Origin: Methylopila sp. Yamaguchi
GTDB lineage: Bacteria; Pseudomonadota; Alphaproteobacteria; Rhizobiales; Methylopilaceae
DNA: 64,000 nt
Assembly (NCBI RefSeq): GCF_002897035.1
Contig: NZ_BAUX01000015.1
Location: 1-64,000, forward strand
Direction of reading: 5' to 3'
The notes below the pieces were generated by a model. It searched no databases. It was not told the origin of the DNA and saw nothing but the letters and a program-made list of their open reading frames with translations. Both the position numbers and the translations under genes were made by a program. Shown here piece after piece: positions 60,601 to 64,000 of this stretch; positions within the stretch are counted from its first letter, which is position 1, and the number at the start of each line of letters is the position of its first letter.

Positions 60601-61204
60601 GCACGCCCAGATCGTCCGCCTTCGCGGTCGAAAGCCGAAGCGCGGCGCGGCCCGACGGGGTCGTCGCTCCGCCCTCGAAGCGGAACGGCCCGCGCAGCGA
60701 GCCGGCCTCCGCCACGCCGTCGATATCCGTCAGCGCCAGCCGTCCGGAGGGCGTCGCGAGGCGGAGGGCGCCGTCGACGATCTCCGCTCGGTCGAAGGAG
60801 ATGCGGTCCGCATCGCGCGCGCCCCTCGCGCCGGCTCCAAAGGGCGTCGTCACAACGCCGTCCGCGTCGGACGAGAGGTTCACCACGGGGCGGACGAGCT
60901 TCAGGCGCTCGGCCTTCGCTTCGCCCCTCAGGAGCGGGCCAATGGCGAGGGTGATCTCGATCTCGGAGGCCTCGAGCCTTGCGTCGCCCGTGCCCGCCGC
61001 GACGCCGCGAAACCGGACGTAGGGACTGGGCAGCAGCCGCGCGTCGACGTCGCCAGAGACGGTCACCGGCGCGCCCACCAGAGAGCTTGCCTGGGCCGCG
61101 AAGTCGTCGCGATAGGCGTTCCAGTCGATGAACCACGGACCGATCAGCGCCGCGACAAGCGCAAGCACGAGCGCGAGGCCGAGACCCGTCAGCGCATTGT
61201 TCAC
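57659..61204 (-). CDS. AsmA family protein
   Basis: An 1181-residue inner-membrane-anchored periplasmic protein. The N-terminal helix (LGLALVLALVAALIGPWFI) is followed by the AsmA N-domain (YRDDFAAQASSLVGAPVTVSGDVDARL pattern). A long series of beta-rich repeats follows, with typical AsmA C-terminal elements (AIEGTVEAQGSGRSLSAIMA). The last 100 residues are a charged coiled region (ERETKRIEAMEAEIQQRARL). AsmA-like proteins are thought to bridge the periplasm for lipid transport or envelope homeostasis. It is convergent with the RHH gene, 6 nt apart. Confidence 0.9.
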   Translation of the reverse strand: MNNALTGLGLALVLALVAALIGPWFIDWNAYRDDFAAQASSLVGAPVTVSGDVDARLLPSPYVRFRGVAAGTGDARLEASEIEITLAIGPLLRGEAKAERLKLVRPVVNLSSDADGVVTTPFGAGARGARDADRISFDRAEIVDGALRLATPSGRLALTDIDGVAEAGSLRGPFRFEGGATTPSGRAALRLSTAKADDLGVLRLKLAASLDGRPETFDLDGALTIAAKPRFEGQASAARPETKSGPKGGTTTGDAASWRLTARVAGDAARLAFDSIDAAYGPDERGLRLAGKGVVSLGAAPRVDLALGARQLDLDRFAGADRPKTPLGVIEKIAAQFAGAARPPLPGRVTFDVGGVVLAGDVARNLSAELVANDDVWRVARASVGLPGDARLAASGALVFVDGEPGFAGKVDFAAADLASLRRWLQGGVGEGARTAVRRLSVKGDVSARMGGLAVDNARIEGDGAVTSGRLAWRAAEDGQRAALEAGLTADKLDLDALGADRLLAGLIRGADTDVAVTLDAKALTLLGVSLKDVALDAALDADGLEIRRLAVADAGGAKLSGQGRIGAGAQGPEGRLAFDVDAQRLDGLIALARAIDGAGAAADALARRAAALQPAKAAVELVTGASGHRVTAQGNAAGGAFDARLSTPRFGLDADMDVALEFSSPDGRRLAALVGLATSPLAPAEGGRLTLAFKGAPARGMTGDGRLAALGFDLAARGDVALAPVAGLSAAGDVTFRSADITAFAEALGRLTPGATPAVPVDVAARISVTADQAALESLEGSIAGRAVSGRLVVPFDSKAAFEGEATVDEAPSAALLALGLSPEGLTAPTTSGRSVWPSTAFGPSPARGLNGRIAVSARRMSLGLAEPATDVRFTLALRPNATSVERFSANLAGGGVTGSLDLSRPGLEATLAVKAAAKDVRLERLTGQGVASKLIGAIEGTVEAQGSGRSLSAIMASMAGAGSATLRSAAIRSLDAAALDAVEPMIEQGLPLEAPKIAGALEPLIGRADFTAPRLGAPFTISGGVLRSGAIVDEGAAARLGGAISIDLSRLTLDAALTLGPRRADAPQLGVAFQGPLAAPRRRLDATALTSWLSVRAVERETKRIEAMEAEIQQRARLARERAAAEERRRAEERRVADEKRKADEERLKALQPLAPSQPALPPTLDLAPPTEGEAQGGR

Positions 61205-61237
61205 CAGAGACCGCCGTTTCTTCGCCCATCCCCCGTC

Positions 61238-61256
61238 GGGGCCGGACCCCGGCCCC
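61238..61256 (-). terminator. GC-rich hairpin between the FAD dehydrogenase and asmA genes
   Basis: The stem GGGGCCGG/CCGGCCCC (8 bp) with loop ACC lies 63 nt beyond the dehydrogenase stop. There is no T-run; it may still limit read-through. Confidence 0.35.
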
Positions 61257-61318
61257 GGGCGCGCCGGCCGGGCGGAAAGCCGACGCGCCGCACCGCACTC
61301 TATAGGCCCGCGAAGGGC

Positions 61319-62734
61319 TTACACAGTCACGATCTTTCCAGGGTTCATGATGTTTTGCGGGTCGAGCGCGAGCTTGATGGCGCGCATCGCCGCCAAGGCC
61401 ACGGCGCCGTGCTCGGCCTCGAGGTACTTCATCTTGGCCTGGCCTACGCCGTGTTCGCCGGAGCAGGTGCCGCCCATGGCGATCGCGCGCTCCACCAGGC
61501 GGGCGAGGAACGCCTTGCAGGTCGCGACGTCTGCGGGATCGTCCATGTCGACCAGCGGCTGGCAATGGAAATTGCCGTCGCCGACGTGGCCGACGATCGG
61601 CGAAACGATGCCGCTTTCGGCCAGATCGCGCTTGGTCTCGGCCACGCATTCGGCCAGCCGCGAGATCGGGACGCAGACGTCGGTCGGCACGCTCTTCGCC
61701 CCGGGCCGCAGCGCCAGCGCGGCCCAGAACGAGTCATGCCGCGCCTGCCACAGCTTGTTGCGCTCCTCCGCCTTGGTCGCCCAGTCGAACGGGCCGCCAC
61801 CGAACTCCTCGGCGATCTCCCCAAAGCGCTCCGCCTGCTCCTTCACGCTGGCGTCGGTGCCATGGAACTCCACGAAGAGCGTCGGCGTCTCGGCGAGGGA
61901 AAGCTTGGAATAGGCGTTCGCCGCGCGCACCTGCACCTCGTCGAGCAGTTCGATGCGCGCCACCGGCAGGCCGGACTGGATCGTCATGATGGTGGCGTCG
62001 CATGCCGCCTCCACGCTCGGGAAAGGGCAGACGCCGGCCGAGATCGCCTCGGGAATGCCCTGCAGGCGCAGGGTCAACTCGGTGATGACGCCGAGAGTGC
62101 CTTCGGCGCCTACAAGCAGGCGCGTGAGGTCGTAGCCGGAGGAGGATTTCTTCGCGCGGCCCCCGGTGCGGATAATTTCGCCGGAGGGCAGCACCGCGGT
62201 CAGCGCCAGAACATTGTCCTTCATGGTGCCGTAGCGCACAGCGTTCGTGCCCGAGGCGCGGGTGGAGGCCATGCCGCCGAGGCTCGCGTCCGCGCCGGGA
62301 TCGATCGGGAAGAAGAGGCCCTGGTCGCGCAGCGCCTCGTTCAACTGCTTGCGCGTCACGCCGGGCTGAACCACGACGTCCAGGTCTTCGGAATGCACGG
62401 CGACAACCGCGTTCATCCGCGCGGTCGAGATCGAAATTCCGCCGAGCGGGGCGTTCACGTGGCCCTCGAAGGAGGAGCCGATCCCGAACGGCACCACCGG
62501 GACGCCATGCGCGGCGCAGAGCCGCACGATGCCGGCGACCTCCTCGGTGCTCTCCGGAAACACCACCCCGTCCGGCGGCTGGTTCTCGATCCACGTCAGG
62601 GTGTTGGCGTGCTGCTCTCGCACCGAGCGCGAGGTCGAGAAGCGATCGCCGAACCGATCCGAAAGCGTCTCGAGCACGGTCTGGAGAGCGAAACTTTCTG
62701 GCCGCAGGGCGCCGGAGGTTGCAGTAGCGGGCAT
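61319..62734 (-). CDS. FAD-linked oxidase, D-lactate dehydrogenase/GlcD type
   Basis: A 471-residue flavoprotein of the VAO/PCMH family. FAD binding is shown by VPFGIGSSFEGHV, DPGADASLGGMASTRASGT and GAEGTLGVITELTLRL. The C-terminal cap contains CSGEHGVGQAKMKYL and DPQNIMNPGK. It oxidises a 2-hydroxy acid such as D-lactate or glycolate with a cytochrome or quinone. The ATG at 62734 is chosen over an upstream TTG. It is divergent from the reductase gene over 119 nt. Confidence 0.9.
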   Translation of the reverse strand: MPATATSGALRPESFALQTVLETLSDRFGDRFSTSRSVREQHANTLTWIENQPPDGVVFPESTEEVAGIVRLCAAHGVPVVPFGIGSSFEGHVNAPLGGISISTARMNAVVAVHSEDLDVVVQPGVTRKQLNEALRDQGLFFPIDPGADASLGGMASTRASGTNAVRYGTMKDNVLALTAVLPSGEIIRTGGRAKKSSSGYDLTRLLVGAEGTLGVITELTLRLQGIPEAISAGVCPFPSVEAACDATIMTIQSGLPVARIELLDEVQVRAANAYSKLSLAETPTLFVEFHGTDASVKEQAERFGEIAEEFGGGPFDWATKAEERNKLWQARHDSFWAALALRPGAKSVPTDVCVPISRLAECVAETKRDLAESGIVSPIVGHVGDGNFHCQPLVDMDDPADVATCKAFLARLVERAIAMGGTCSGEHGVGQAKMKYLEAEHGAVALAAMRAIKLALDPQNIMNPGKIVTV

Positions 62735-62853
62735 GTTCGGCGATGTCCTTCCCGGTCGCTGGTCCGGCTCGGAGTCGCCGGATTCATATTTGCCCAAAGT
62801 CTAGCAGATTTCCCCCGCAACCGCCCCCCGCGGCGCCCCTGGAGCGTCCTTGC

Positions 62854-63411
62854 GTGCCCCACATTGTCTACTACGCCGCCACCAGCCTCGACGGCCGGCT
62901 CGCAGGCCCGGGCGACGCGCTCGCTTTTCTGGAGTCGCTCGCCGACCCGGAGAGCTATGGCGCCGACGCGTTCGAGCCGTTCTTCGAGACGGTGGACGCG
63001 ATCGTGATGGGCGCGAAGACCTTCGCCGTGCTGCAGGCTGCGATCCTGGCGGGCGACGCCGACGGCTGGCCCTACGGCGACCGACGCACCATCGTGATGA
63101 CACGCAAGGACCGCATCGCTCCGATGAACGGGGCTGAGGTCGAGGCCTTCGCCGGCAGCCCACGTGAGCTCGCGGAAGCGTTGGACGCCGCGGGAAGCGG
63201 CCGCGTCTGGCTCGCTGGCGGCGGCCGGCTGGCGGGAGGGTTCTTCGCCGACGATCTGGTGGACGAAATCGTCCTGACGCTGGTCCCGACCATCCTTGGC
63301 GAAGGCCCGGCGCTGGCGGAAGGAAGCGGCATTCCGCTGCGCGACTTCGGGCTTAAGGGCGCCACCCAGGGCGCGAACAGCGTGGCGCTGCGCTATGTGC
63401 GGCTCCGCTGA
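62854..63411 (+). CDS. RibD C-terminal/DHFR-fold reductase
   Basis: A 185-residue protein. It opens VPHIVYYAATSLDGRLAG, has VDAIVMGAKTF, RTIVMTRK, and VWLAGGGRLAGGFFADDLVDEIVLTL, the usual pattern of single-domain RibD_C/dihydrofolate-reductase-like proteins. It probably reduces a pterin or similar substrate with NADPH; it is not the standard folA enzyme. The GTG start has GGAG 9 nt upstream. Confidence 0.85.
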   Translation: MPHIVYYAATSLDGRLAGPGDALAFLESLADPESYGADAFEPFFETVDAIVMGAKTFAVLQAAILAGDADGWPYGDRRTIVMTRKDRIAPMNGAEVEAFAGSPRELAEALDAAGSGRVWLAGGGRLAGGFFADDLVDEIVLTLVPTILGEGPALAEGSGIPLRDFGLKGATQGANSVALRYVRLR

Positions 63412-63415
63412 ACCC

Positions 63416-63895
63416 ATGACCGACGCCGCCTTCGTCACCGATCCCCTGCCGGTCGAGCGCTCCTACCTCGACCACAACGGCCACGTGAACATGGCCTACC
63501 ATCTGGTGCTGGTCGATCAGGCGCTCGACCTCGCCTTCGCGGCGTTCGGGGTGGATGGGGCCTACGTCGAAGACCTCGGCCTCTCGACCTTCGCGGGCGA
63601 GATGCACGTGCGCTATCTCAACGAAATCAACTTCGGCGACGTGATACGCGGGCGGGTGGTGTTTCTCGAGGCCGACGCGAAGCGGGTGCGATGGGCGGTG
63701 GAGTTGGCCCGCGAAGCCGACGGGGCCGTCACCACGACCGTCGAAGGCGTGACGCTGTCCGTGTCGCTCGCGACCCGTCGCGTGACGCCTTTTCCCGACA
63801 CGGTTCAGCTCGCGATCGCCGCTTTGATCGAGAGCCATGAAACCGCCGCCGCAAAGCTCGACTGGCTCGGCCGCCGCGTCGGCATGCGGCGCTGA
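63416..63895 (+). CDS. Hotdog-fold thioesterase family protein
   Basis: A 159-residue protein with the 4-hydroxybenzoyl-CoA thioesterase-like motif LDHNGHVNMAYHL (usually with a catalytic Asp/His) and the central helix. MHVRYLNEINFGDVI is a further family pattern. It follows the reductase gene by 4 nt, so the two are translated together. The substrate acyl-CoA is unknown. Confidence 0.85.
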   Translation: MTDAAFVTDPLPVERSYLDHNGHVNMAYHLVLVDQALDLAFAAFGVDGAYVEDLGLSTFAGEMHVRYLNEINFGDVIRGRVVFLEADAKRVRWAVELAREADGAVTTTVEGVTLSVSLATRRVTPFPDTVQLAIAALIESHETAAAKLDWLGRRVGMRR

Positions 63896-63920
63896 GGCTC
63901 GCCAGGCCGTCCCAGAATTG

Positions 63921-63955
63921 AAAAAAGCTCCGCAGCAGGGCTGCGAAGCTTTTTT
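63921..63955. terminator. Bidirectional rho-independent terminator
   Basis: The stem AAAAAAGCT/AGCTTTTTT with an inner CGCAG/CTGCG stem has a T-tract on both strands. It ends the thioesterase transcript and probably a minus-strand gene entering from the right. Confidence 0.8.
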
Positions 63956-63980
63956 CCATTCCCCAGAGGGAACGCGAGGT

Positions 63981-64000
63981 TCAGTCGACGACCTGAACGA
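63981..64000 (-). CDS. Possible C-terminus of a gene entering from the right
   Basis: On the minus strand the last 20 nt read as a frame ending VQVVD followed by TGA at 63981. The bidirectional terminator just beyond supports a gene ending here. The product cannot be named from 5 residues. Confidence 0.25.

Overview
The window looks like a chromosome segment of a high-GC alphaproteobacterium of the order Hyphomicrobiales, most likely a facultative methylotroph of the Methylopila/Hansschlegelia/Methylobacterium kind. The evidence is a circularly permuted two-piece tmRNA, typical alphaproteobacterial gene orders (fabD-fabG-acpP-fabF-mltG-yicC-gmk; rpsF-rpsR-DUF2232-rplI-dnaB-alr-radA-cvpA-purF; hda-ppk-ppx), a lanthanide-type methanol dehydrogenase, and genes for methanofuran/methanopterin-type C1 carriers. 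The genus is inferred. No phage, IS element, CRISPR array, rRNA or tRNA gene was seen.

Layout. 1-7.4 kb, all minus: a CREST-type membrane hydrolase with a periplasmic glutathione peroxidase, an EAL phosphodiesterase, malic enzyme fused to a phosphotransacetylase-like domain, and two cell-surface glycosylation-type proteins. 7.6-13.5 kb: two membrane-anchored proteins of unknown function, aspS and RNase D. 13.5-21.2 kb: a minus operon of AI-2E-type permease, hda, ppk and ppx, divergent from purMN. 21.4-27.5 kb: two tandem TerC proteins, ndk, a secreted beta-helix protein, gmk, yicC and mltG. 27.6-31.2 kb: fatty-acid synthesis genes. 31.4-41.3 kb, plus: ribosomal proteins S6, S18 and L9, dnaB, alr, a parDE toxin-antitoxin pair, radA, cvpA and purF.

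42.4-51.3 kb is the methylotrophy region. On the minus strand lie a small cytochrome c and a quinoprotein-relay metallohydrolase, then xoxF, xoxJ and a CXXCW-motif protein. Divergent from these, on the plus strand, is a four-gene overlapping operon of MfnE-like kinase, dihydropteroate-synthase-like protein, DUF447 protein and MfnB. XoxF oxidises methanol to formaldehyde (or on to formate) in the periplasm. The plus-strand operon probably builds the furan/pterin carriers that take formaldehyde-level carbon to formate in the cytoplasm. No XoxG-type cytochrome lies between xoxF and xoxJ.

51.4-64 kb: a GNAT acetyltransferase and thyA, a chemoreceptor, ssrA (tmRNA) beside sspB (adaptor for its degradation tag), fumC with two small proteins, a 1181-residue AsmA-family protein, an FAD-linked dehydrogenase, a RibD/DHFR-fold reductase and a hotdog thioesterase.

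Gene starts were set by eye from ribosome-binding sites, operon overlaps and family lengths. Functional calls come from motif recognition only; no database search was possible.
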